Below the pieces are notes generated by a model. The model ran no database searches, was not told the origin of the DNA, and saw only the letters and a list, made by a program, of their open reading frames with translations. DNA of 64,000 nucleotides from contig NC_091932.1 of the NCBI RefSeq assembly GCF_041260155.1, positions 47,863,629-47,927,628 on the forward strand, given 5' to 3'. A program made the translations under genes and the position numbers. Shown here piece after piece: positions 1 to 11,525 of this stretch. The stretch's first letter is position 1, and every line of letters begins with the position of its first letter. Source of the DNA: Ptychodera flava. Its lineage: Eukaryota > Hemichordata > Enteropneusta > Ptychoderidae.

Positions 1-1958
1 CTGTTTTTATGTGTGTATGTATTTAAATATATGTTAATGTATGCATATTAATTATGTAAATTTTATGCAAATTTCCGACATGCTTGCCCTTGATCCTAGG
101 GAGAACACTGAGTGGCAAACCAAGTGATCTTGGCTAGATGGGTAGTTGGGAGCGAATGTGGAAAACTAGTACGTCTGGACACTACATTTTTTCATTATTA
201 TTTCAACATTTAAGCCCCTTATCAAATCATGATAACTATGGAGTGCACTTTTTGGTAAATTTCTAGTATTTACAATTTAAAGTATCATGAAATTCATAAC
301 AAACTAATGATGTAGTGTACTGCATGAAATTCTGAAAAAAATATAAAAAACTATATTTACTATTGTCAAAGTTAAAATTCATGCCTGCTATCATAAATTT
401 GTCATGATACCTAAGAAAGCTATCCAGAAAAATCGAAGCAAACAGCATGACTAAAATGTTTGAAAATTGAATCCAATTCTGAGAAAAAAATGGGTCCCAA
501 AAAAGCCTTTCCAGTTAGAATGGGAAATAAAGATTGGAATTAGCCATTTTCATGACCTCACATCCTTGCACTTCCGTACAAATCTATCAAATTTAGTAAA
601 AATAGTGACAATATGATGTCATTGTCAGCTCCCATATACATTGTACCTAATCAAAACGAGGTAACAACTGTATGAAAAATAGTTGAAATAATAGCATTCT
701 TGATTGGCTTGTTCTATACAAAATTTCTTTTAGATTACATGATAATTTGATCATATCTAAATCATGTCATTAAACGGTTATTTTAAAAGATATGTACGAC
801 ATGTAAATTTGAAAATTGAAATTTCTGAATCAACATTGACAGAAATGTGTGTTACCTTTCTAATATGTTGAAATTAAGACAAATGTTTGCAGTTACATGC
901 ATTTCATTTGGGGGCAATTTTTGTGATTTTTGGTCCATTTTTTTTCTCCAACCTACTTATCAAAATTTTCAGGTCTAATACAGTAATAAATATCCTCATT
1001 GCAACATATCAATATAATTACTATGAAAAGTGATTTTTAGAAGAAAAAATTGCCCAATTAAGACAATCAACTGCCCCTAAAATAAAATAGTATATTTGTA
1101 TTTTCTACATGTATAATTTTGGTAAATTTGAAAACCATTGATTATAGCCGAAGTGACGTAAGAGTCTAGCACTGCACTGACACTGCCACCATCCCCTTTG
1201 AGCATGCAATGAACAGAAAGAAATGTGTTCAAGTTTGGGGTTTGACAGGCACAGTGGGACATGCCTAACCAAACAGAATGCACTGCAGGAATTGATTTCA
1301 AAACTTACAAATAAACAGAGTTCAGTAATAAAAATAAAATAATGTGTCCAGGCCAACTAAGAAAATGACTGATGAGGTGTTTTTTGATGAGTCATGTGAG
1401 GTATGCTATTTACTATGCAGGTTTACTTCATGAAATTAAAATGCGAGACAAAATAATTTATCTTTAAGTGGATTGATATCTTCTAACGTGGAAAATATTA
1501 CTGTACCACAATCATCTTACCGGATTTATCACACTGCTAGAATAAATCTCGCAATCGGTGCAAATATCTGGAGATAATGACTTCTGGGAAAGAGTATTAG
1601 AGCTGGTAGGTGACGGTACATCATCCAATGCAGTCAATTCCAGTTGCCTCTGATGAGTGACACTTAAAAGATTAGATGTCTGACTAGATGTCTGTGGGTA
1701 GGGAAATTCTTCATGCAAATTTCACAGAAAGCATCCATGGATGGTCCGTGTCATTACAATCAATGTTTACCTGTTAAGTGTTAGAAAAATTTAAATGAAA
1801 ACATTATAGTATAATGCCATAGTTATGAATCCCAAAGACAGTGGCAGGATATGTAACTTATGTAAATAGAAGGAAGCTTCGGTCTGAGCACTTCAAAGCC
1901 ACACGTGTACATGGGAACAATGTGTGGGCACAGTCCCTCGACCAAAGGACTGTGGTGA
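1..1958. other. AT-rich stretch without recognised gene
   Basis: This is AT-rich non-coding sequence. Only short frames without family resemblance are present, and no repeat or RNA gene could be recognised. It ends where the left arm of the large foldback begins. Confidence 0.5.
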
Positions 1959-2170
1959 ACTCGGCTGAAGCTAGCAGCCAAAACCTAGCAGCCAAAACTA
2001 TGGTGTGGAAGCTAGCAGCCAAAACTTGCAAGCCACTTTCCTCCTATGTTTTGAAGTCAAGTGGACATCATTCTAACATACAAGGTTCTTTATACATGTA
2101 TCAACACAAACACATCATTTACTAATTAATTTCTTTGCATAAATTATCTCAATTCTAATTAGCACCTGGT
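1959..2170 (+). repeat. Left unique terminal segment of the giant foldback
   Basis: This outer segment precedes the satellite units. It holds three copies of the short motif CTAGCAGCCAAAAC followed by about 150 bases of non-satellite sequence, and is repeated in inverted orientation at 11145-11356. A frame of about 60 codons crosses it at both ends because the DNA is the same; it resembles no protein I know. Confidence 0.8.
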
Positions 2171-5060
2171 ATCCCAGCTAGCCTATGGCTATAAAGCACA
2201 ATGCATTGTCTGCTGGAATGAAAGAAAGAGTGTGCACCCATTACACCTAGCATGTCTTACACATATACATCCATACTAACAAACTACACTTGTCTCATTT
2301 CTTAATTAATTTCTTTGCATAAATTATCTCCATTCTAATTAGCATCTATATGCTAGCCTATAGCTATAAAGCACAATGCATTGTCTGCTTGAATAAAAGA
2401 AAGAGTGTGCATCCATTTCATCTAGCATGTCTTACACATATACACCCATTCTAACAAACTACACTTGTCTCATTTCTTATTAATTTCTTTGCATAAATTG
2501 TCTCTGTTTTAATTATCACCTATAGCCAATGGCCACAAGAATATATAATAAGTGTCTGTGTCAATGAAAGAAAGAGTGTGCACCCATTACACCTAGCATG
2601 TCTTACACATATACATCCAAATTAACAAACCACACTTGTCTTATTTCTTAATTAATTTCTTTGCATAAATTATCTCTCCTTTAATTATTACCTATATGCT
2701 AGCCTATGGCCATACAGCAGAATATAGTGTCTGCATGGTCTGCTTGAATTAAAGAAAGAGTGTGCATCCATTTCATCTAGCATGTCTTACACAAATACAC
2801 CCATTCTAACAAATTACACTTGTCTCATTTCTTAATTAATTACTTGCATAAATTATCTCAGCTTTAATTATCACCTATATGCTAACCTATGGCCATAGAG
2901 CAGAATATAGTGTCTGCCTGAATAAAAGAAAGAGTGTGCATCCATTTCACCTAGCATGTCTTACTCATATACATCCATACTAACAAACTTCACTGCTCTC
3001 ATTTCTTAATTAATTTCTTTGCATAAATTATCTCCAATTAATTAACATATATATGCTAACCTATGGCCATAGAGCAGAATATAGTGTCTGCCTGAATAAA
3101 AGAAAGAGTGTGCATCCATTTCACCTAGCATGTCTTACTCATATACATCCATACTAACAAAATTCACTGCTCTCATTTCTTAATTAATTTCTTTGCATAA
3201 ATTATCTCAGCTTTAATTATCACCTATATGCTAGCCTATGGCCATAGAGCAGAATATAGTGTCTGCCTGAATAAAAGAAAGAGTGTGCATCCATTTCACC
3301 TAGCATGTTTTACTCATATACATCCATACTAACAAACTTTACAGCTCTCATTTCTTAATTAATTTCTTTGCATAAATTATCTCAGCTTTAATTATCACCT
3401 ATATGCTAACCTATGGCCATAGAGCAGAATATAGTGTCTGCCTGAATAGAAGAAAGAGTGTGCATCCATTTCACCTAGCATGTCTTACTCATATACATCC
3501 ATACTAACAAAATACACTTGTCTCATTTCTTAATTAATTTCTTTGCATAAATTATCTCAGCTTTAATTATCACCTATGTGCTAACCTATGGCCATAGAGC
3601 AGAATATAGTGTCTGTCTGAATAGAAGAAAGAGTGTGCATCCATTTCACCTAGCATGTCCTTACTCATATACATCCATACTAACAAACTTTACTGCTCTC
3701 ATTTCTAATTAATTTCTTTGCATAAATTATCTCCAATTAATTAACATAAATATATGCCAACCTATGGCTATACAGCACAATGCATTGCCTACTGGAATGA
3801 AAGAAAGAGTGTGCATCCATTTCACCTAGCATTTCTTACACATATACATCCATACTAACACACTTTACTGCTCTCATTTCTTAATTAATTTCTTTGCATA
3901 AATTATCTCCAATTAATTAACATATATATGCCAACCTATGGCTATACAGCACAATGCATTGTCTGCTGGAATGAAAGAAAGAGTGTGCACCCATTTCACC
4001 TAGCATGTCTTACACATATACATCCATACTAACAAACTTTACTGCTCTCATTTCTAAATTAATTTCTTTGCATAAATTATCTCCAATTAATTAACATAAT
4101 ATATGCCAACCTATGGCTATACAGCAAATGCATTGCCTACTGGAATGAAAGAAAGAGTGTGCATCCATTTCACCTAGCATTTCTTACACATATACATCCA
4201 TACTAACACACTTTACTGCTCTCATTTCTTAATTAATTTCTTTGCATAAATTATCTCCAATTAATTAACATATATATGCCAACCTATGGCTATACAGCAC
4301 AATGCATTGTCTGCTGGAATGAAAGAAAGAGTGTGCACCCATTTCACCTAGCATGTCTTACACATATACATCCATACTAACAAACTTTACTGCTCTCATT
4401 TCTAAATTAATTTCTTTGCATAAATTATCTCCAATTAATTAACATAAATATATGCCAACCTATGGCTATACAGCACAATGCATTGCCTACTGGAATGAAA
4501 GAAAGAGTGTGCATCCATTTCACCTAGCATGTCTTACTCATATACATCCATACTAACAAACTTTACTGCTCTCATTTCTTAATTAATTTCTTTGCATAAA
4601 TTATCTCCAATTAATTAACATATATATGCTAACCTATGGCCATACAGCAGAATATAGTGTCTGCCTGAATGAATGAAAGAGTGTGCATCCATTACACCTA
4701 GCATGTCTTACTCATATACATCCATACTAACAAACTATACTTGTCTCATTTCTTAATTAATTTCTTTGCATAAATTATCTCAGCTTTAATTATCACCTAT
4801 ATATATGCTAGCCTATGGCCATAGACCAGAATGCATTGTCTCCTGGATTCAAAGAAAGAGTGTGCATCCATTTCACCTACCAATGTCTTGCATCCATACT
4901 AACAAATAAGGCTTCTCGCATTTCTTAATTAATTTCTTTGCATAAATTATCTCCATTTAATTACCACATAATCGCTAGCCTATGGCTATACATAGTATGC
5001 AGTGTCTGCTAGAAAGATAGAGTGTGCATCCTTTTCACCTAGCCTGTCCTGTGTCTTTAG
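2171..5060 (+). repeat. Left satellite arm, about 17 units of about 175 bp
   Basis: Each unit carries the core AAAGAGTGTGCA, a CATGTCTTAC block, and the block TTCTTTGCATAAATTATCTC. The core recurs at about 2227, 2401, 2573, 2756, 2930, 3107, 3281, 3459, 3629, 3806, 3983, 4152, 4326, 4502, 4676, 4855 and 5007, giving spacings of about 150-183 bases. Units from 3.7 to 4.6 kb share a variant with AATTAATTAACATA in place of the TTTAATTATCACCTA block, so local subfamilies were amplified together. Confidence 0.9.
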
Positions 5061-5099
5061 ATCTATACTAACAAACTTCACAGCAGACTATGCACTCTG

Positions 5100-8000
5100 T
5101 TCTACAGCCATAAACTAGCATATACGTCCCAATTATAATTGAGATAATTTATGCAAAGAAATTATTTAAGAAATGGAAGAAGAGTAGTCTGTTAGTATAG
5201 ATGTGTATGTATAAGACTGGGTAGGTGAAATGGATGCACATTCTTTCTTTCATTCCAGCAGACCGTGCATTCTGTTTCAAGCCAGTATACAGATGCTAAT
5301 TACAATAAAGATAATTTATGCAAAAGAAATAATTAAAGAGTTGAGGTATATGAAGTCTGTAAGTATTGATGTACGTGCAGAAAACAGGGCAGGTGAAATG
5401 GATGCACACTCTTTCTTTTGTTCCAGCAGACCATGCATTCACTTCTACAGCAATTAGCCACCATGCACATGCCCATTATAATAGAGATAATTTATGCAAA
5501 GAAATTAATTAAGAAATGAGACAAGTGTAGTTTGCTAGTATGGATGGATATGTGTAAGACATGGTAGGTGACATGGGTGCACACTCTTTCTTTCATTACA
5601 GCAGGCAATGCATTGTGCTGTATAGCCATAGGCTAGCATATAGATGCTAATTAAAATGGAGATAATTTATGCAAAGATATTAACTGTGAAATGAGACAAG
5701 TGAAGTTTGTTAGTATGGATGTATATGTGTAAGACATGCTAGGTGAAATGGGTGCACACTCTTTCTTTCATTCCAGCAGGCATTGCACTTTGCTGTATAG
5801 CCATATATATAAGGCTAGCATAAGGAGTCTAATAGAATTGAGATAATTTATGCAAAGATATTAACTGTGAAATGAGACAAGTGTAGTTTGTAAGTATGGA
5901 TGTATATGTGTAAGACATGCTAGGTGAAATGGATGCACACTCTTTCTTTCATTCAGGCAGACACTATATTCCTCTGTACGGCCATAGGCTAGCATGTAGG
6001 TGATAATTAAAGCAGAGATAATTAATGCAAAGAAATTAATTAAGAAATAAGACAAGTGTAGTTTGTTAGTATGGATGTATATGTGTAAGACATGCTAGGT
6101 GAAATGGATGCACACTCTTTCTTTGACTCCAGGAGACAATGCATAATGGCCATAGGCTAGCATATGGGTGATAATTAAAGCTGAGATAATTTATGCAAAG
6201 AAATTAATTAAGAAATGAGACAAGTGTAGTTTGTTAGTATGGATGTATATGAGTAAGACATGCTAGGTGAACTGGATGCACACTCTTTCTTTCATTCATG
6301 CAGACACTATATTCTGCTGTATGGCCATAGGCTAGCTAGCATATGGGTGATAATAAAGCTGAGATAATTTATGCAAAGAAATTAATAAAGAAATGAGACA
6401 AGTGTAGTTTGTTAGTATGGATGTATAAGTGTAAGACATGCTAGGTGTAATGGATGCACACTCTTTCTTTCATTCATGCAGACACTATATTCTGCTGTAT
6501 GGCCATAGGCTAGCATGTAGGTGATAATTAAAGCAGAGATAATTTATGCAAAGAAATCCATTAAGAAATGAGACAAGTGTAGTTTGTTAGTATGGATGTA
6601 TATGAGTAAGACATGGTAGGTGTAATGGATGCACGCTCTTTCTTTCATTCATGCAGACACTATATTATTGTGGCCATTGGCTATAGGTGATAATTAAAAC
6701 AGAGATAATTTATGCAAAGAAATTCATTAAGAAATGAGACAAGTGTAGTTTGTTAGTATGGATGTATATGAGTAAGACATGGTAGGTGTAATGGATGCAC
6801 ACTCTTTCTTTCATTCAGGCAGACACTATATTCCTCTGTACGGCCATAGGCTAGCATGTAGGTGATAATTAAAGCAGAGATAATTTATGCAAAGAAATTA
6901 ATTAAGAAATAAGACAAGTGTAGTTTGTTAGTATGGATGTATATGTGTAAGACATGCTAGGTGAAATGGGTGCACACTCTTTCTTTGACTCCAGGAGACA
7001 ATGCATAATGGCCATAGGCTAGCATATAGGTGATAATTAAAGCTGAGATAATTTATGCAAAGAAATTAATTAAGAAATAAGACAAGTGTAGTTTGTTAGT
7101 ATGGATGTATATGTGTAAGACATGCTAGGTGAAATGGATGCACACTCTTTCTTTGACTCCAGGAGACAATGCATTGTGCTGTATATAGCCATGGTTTGGC
7201 ATATATATGTTGATTAATTGGAGATAATTTATGCAAAGAAATTAATTAAGAAATGAGACAAGTGTAGTTTGTTAGTATGGATGTATATGTGTAACACATG
7301 CTAGGTGTAATGGGTGCACACTCTTTCTTTCATTCAGGCAGACACTATATTCATGTGGCCATTTGCTATAGGTGATAATTAAAACAGAGATAATTTATGC
7401 AAAGAAATTAATTAAGAAATGAGACAAGTGTAGTTTGTAAGTATGGATGTATATGTGTAAGACATGCTAGGTGAAATGGATGCACACTCTTTCTTTCATT
7501 CAGGCAGACACTATATTCCCCTGTATGGCCATAGGCTAGCATGTAGGTGATAATTAAAGCAGAGATAATTTATGCAAAGAAATTAATTAAGAAATAAGAC
7601 AAGTGTAGTTTGTTAGTATGGATGTATATGAGTAAGACATGCTAGGTGAAATGGATGCACACTCTTTCTTTTATTCAAGCAGACACTATATTATGCTGTA
7701 TGGCCATAGGTTAGCATATGGGTGATAATTAAAGCTGAGATAATTTATGCAAAGAAATTAATTAAGAAATGAGACAAGTGTAGTTTGTTAGTATGGATGT
7801 ATATGTGTAAGACATGCTAGGTGTAATGGATGCACACTCTTTCTTTCATTCATGCAGACACTATATTCTGCTGTATGGCCATAGGCTAGCATGTAGGTGA
7901 TAATTAAAGCAGAGATAATTTATGCAAAGAAATTAATTAATAAATAAGACAAGTGTAGTTTGTTAGTATGGTTGTATATGAGTAAGACATGCGCTAGGTG

Positions 8001-11000
8001 TTATGGGTGCACACTCTTTCTTTCATTCATGCAGACACTATATTCATGTGGCCATTTGCTAAAGGTGATAATTAAAACAGAGATAATTTATGCAAAGAAA
8101 TTAATTAAGAAATGAGACAAGTGTAGTTTGTAAGTATGGATGTATATGTGTAAGACATGCTAGGTGAAATGGATGCACACTCTTTCTTTCATTCAGGCAG
8201 ACACTATATTCCCCTGTATGGCCATAGGCTAGCATGTAGGTGATAATAAAGCAGAGATAATTTATGCAAAGAAATTCATTAAGAAATGAGACAAGTGTAG
8301 TTTGTTAGTATGGATGTATATGAGTAAGACATGGTAGGTGTAATGGATGCACACTCTTTCTTTCATTCATGCAGACACTATATTCATGTGGCCATTTGCT
8401 ATAGGTGATAATTAAAACAGAGATAATTTATGCAAAGAAATTAATTAAGAAATGAGACAAGTGTAGTTTGTAAGTATGGATGTATATGTGTAAGACATGC
8501 TAGGTGAAATGGATGCACACTCTTTCTTTCATTCAGGCAGACACTATATTCCCCTGTATGGCCATAGGCTAGCATGTAGGTGATAATTAAAGCAGAGATA
8601 ATTTATGCAAAGAAATTAATTAAGAAATAAGACAAGTGTAGTTTGTTAGTATGGATGTATATGTGTAAGACATGCTAGGTGAAATGGACTCACACTCTTT
8701 CTTTGACTCCAGGAGACAATGCATAATGGCCATAGGCTAGCATATAGGTGATAATTAAAGCTGAGATAATATTTGCAAAGAAATTAATTAAGAAATAAGA
8801 CAAGTGTAGTTTGTTAGTATGGATGTATATGTGTAAGACATGCTAGGTGAAATGGACGCATACTCTTTCTTTCATTCAGGCAGACACTATACTCTTCTGT
8901 ATGGCCATAGGCTAGCATATAGGTGATAATTAAAGCAGAGATAATTTATGCAAAGAAGTTAATTAAGAAATAAGACAAGTGTAGTTTGTTAGTATGGATG
9001 TATATGAGTAAGACATGCTAGGTGAAATGGATGCACACTCTTTCTTTTATTCAAGCAGACACTATATTCTGCTCTATGGCCATAGGTTAGCATATGGGTG
9101 ATAATTAAAGCTGAGATAATTTATGCAAAGAAATTAATTAAGAAATGAGACAAGTGTAGTTTGTTAGTATGGATGTATAAGTGTAAGACATGCTAGGTGT
9201 AATGGATGCACACTCTTTCTTTCATTCATGCAGACACTATATTCTGCTGTATGGCCATAGGCTAGCATGTAGGTGATAATTAAAGCAGAGATAATTTATG
9301 CAAAGAAATTCATTAAGAAATGAGACAAGTGTAGTTTGTTAGTATGGATGTATATGAGTAAGACATGGTAGGTGTAATGGATGCACACTCTTTCTTTCAT
9401 TCATGCAGACACTATATTATTGTGGCCATTGGCTATAGGTGATAATTAAAACAGAGATAATTTATGCAAAGAAATTAATTAAGAAATGAGACAAGTGTAG
9501 TTTGTTAGTATGGATGTATATGAGTAAGACATGGTAGGTGTAATGGATGCACACTCTTTCTTTCATTTCATGCAGACACTATATTATTGTGGCCATTGGC
9601 TATAGGTGATAATTAAAGCAGAGATAATTTATGCAAAGAAATTAATTAAGAAATAAGACAAGTGTAGTTTGTTAGTATGGTTGTATATGAGTAAGACATG
9701 GTAGGTGTAATGGGTGCACACTCTTTCTTTCATTCATGCAGACACTATATTCTTGTGGCCATTGGCTATAGGTGATAATTAAAACAGAGATAATTTATGC
9801 AAAGAAATTCATTAAGAAATGAGACAAGTGTAGTTTGTTAGTATGGATGTATATGTGTAAGACATGCTAGGTGAAATGGGTGCACACTCTTTCTTTGACT
9901 CCAGGAGACAATGCATAATGGCCATAGGCTAGCATATAGGTGATAATTAAAGCTGAGATAATATATGCAAAGAAATTCATTAAGAAATAAGACAAGTGTA
10001 GTTTGTTAGTATGGATGTATATGTGTAAGACATGCTAGGTGAAATGGATGCACACTCTTTCTTTCATTCAGGCAGACACTATACTCTTCTGTATGGCCAT
10101 AGGCTAGCATATAGGTGATAATTAAAGCAGAGATAATTTATGGAAAAAAGTTAATTAAGAAATAAGACAAGTGTAGTTTGTTAGTATGGATGTATATGAG
10201 TAAGACATGCTAGGTGAAATGGATGCACACTCTTTCTTCTATTCAGGCAGACACTATATTCTGCTCTATGGCCATAGGTTAGCATATGGGTGATAATTAA
10301 AGCTGAGATAATTTATGCAAAGAAATTAATTAAGAAATGAGACAAGTGTAGTTTGTTAGTATGGATGTATAAGTGTAAGACATGCTAGGTGTAATGGATG
10401 CACACTCTTTCTTTCATTCATGCAGACACTATATTCTGCTGTATGGCCATAGGCTAGCATGTAGGTGATAATTAAAGCAGAGATAATTTATGCAAAGAAA
10501 TTAATTAAGAAATAAGACAAGTGTAGTTTGTTAGTATGGTTGTATATGAGTAAGACATGGTAGGTGTAATGGGTGCACACTCTTTCTTTCATTCATGCAG
10601 ACACTATATTCTTGTGGCCATTGGCTATAGGTGATAATTAAAACAGAGATAATTTATGCAAAGAAATTCATTAAGAAATGAGACAAGTGTAGTTTGTTAG
10701 TATGGATGTATATGAGTAAGACATGGTAGGTGTAATGGATGCACACTCTTTCTTTCATTCATGCAGACACTATATTATTGTGGCCATTGGCTATAGGTGA
10801 TAATTAAAGCAGAGATAATTTATGCAAAGAAATTAATTAAGAAATGAGACAAGTGTAGTTTGTTAGTATAGATGTATATGTGTAAGACATGCTAGGTGAA
10901 ATGGATGCACACTCTTTCTTTTATTCAAGCAGACACTATATTATGCTGTATGGCCATAGGTTAGCATATGGGTGATAATTAAAACAGAGATAATTTATGC

Positions 11001-11144
11001 AAAGAATTAATTAAGAAATGAGAGAAGTGTAGTTTGTTAGTATGGATGTATAAGTGTAAACATGCTAGGTGTAATGGGTGCACACTGTTTCTTTCATTCC
11101 AGCAGACAATGCATTGTGCTTTATAGCCATAGGCTAGCTGGGAT
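5100..11144 (-). repeat. Right satellite arm, about 35 inverted units
   Basis: These are the same units as the left arm read on the other strand; the core TGCACACTCTTTCTTT recurs roughly every 165-180 bases from about 5235 to 11077. Three or more variants alternate: one with CTGTATGGCCATAGGCTAGC, one with GTGGCCATTGGCTATAGG, and one with GACTCCAGGAGACAATGC. The alternation repeats at larger scale, so the arm grew by duplication of blocks of several units. Confidence 0.9.
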
Positions 11145-11525
11145 ACCAGGTGCTAATTAGAATGGAGATAATTTATGCAAATAAATTAATTAGTAAATGA
11201 TGTGTTTGTGTTGATACATGTATAAAGAACCTTGTATGTTAGATTGATGTCCACTTGACTTCAAAACATAGGAGGAAAGTGGCTTGCAAGTTTTGGCTGC
11301 TAGCTTCCACACCATAGTTTTGGCTGCTAGGTTTTGGCTGCTAGCTTCAGCCGAGTCTCTGGTGTGGGTTATATTCCATGGTGGGAGGGACGAGGCGTGG
11401 CCGGCCGGTGTAAGAATATTGTCCAGTACGGTACAGTACAGTAGCATTTCTCCTCTTCCCGGGTCACATAGACAAACCACATAAATCAATGCCATTTGCG
11501 AGAAAGCACTGGAATACTATTAGTT

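Larger units (their letters stand above)
1959..11356. mobile_element. Giant foldback element with satellite arms (about 9.4 kb)
   Basis: The outer ends are inverted copies of each other: about 270 bases from 1959 rightwards match the reverse complement of 11356 leftwards with only a few differences. Inside the ends, both arms consist of tandem units of about 175 bases. The unit reads forward in the left arm (about 17 copies, 2.2-5.05 kb) and in reverse in the right arm (about 35 copies, 5.2-11.1 kb). There is almost no spacer at the turn and no coding region. The flanks CTGTGGTGA (left) and CTCTGGTGT (right) agree at 7 of 9 positions and may be a decayed 9-bp target duplication, the size known for Drosophila FB elements. 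The element must be non-autonomous. The superfamily is not certain. Confidence 0.85.

Noticed and set aside
1841-2125. 94-codon frame, with a matching frame at 11190-11495
   Set aside because: The shared part is simply the inverted end of the foldback; the frames have different N-terminal parts and no family resemblance.
2171-11144. Regular spacing reminiscent of a CRISPR array
   Set aside because: The whole unit is repeated, not a short repeat with unique spacers, the orientation flips midway, and the sequence is from an animal genome.
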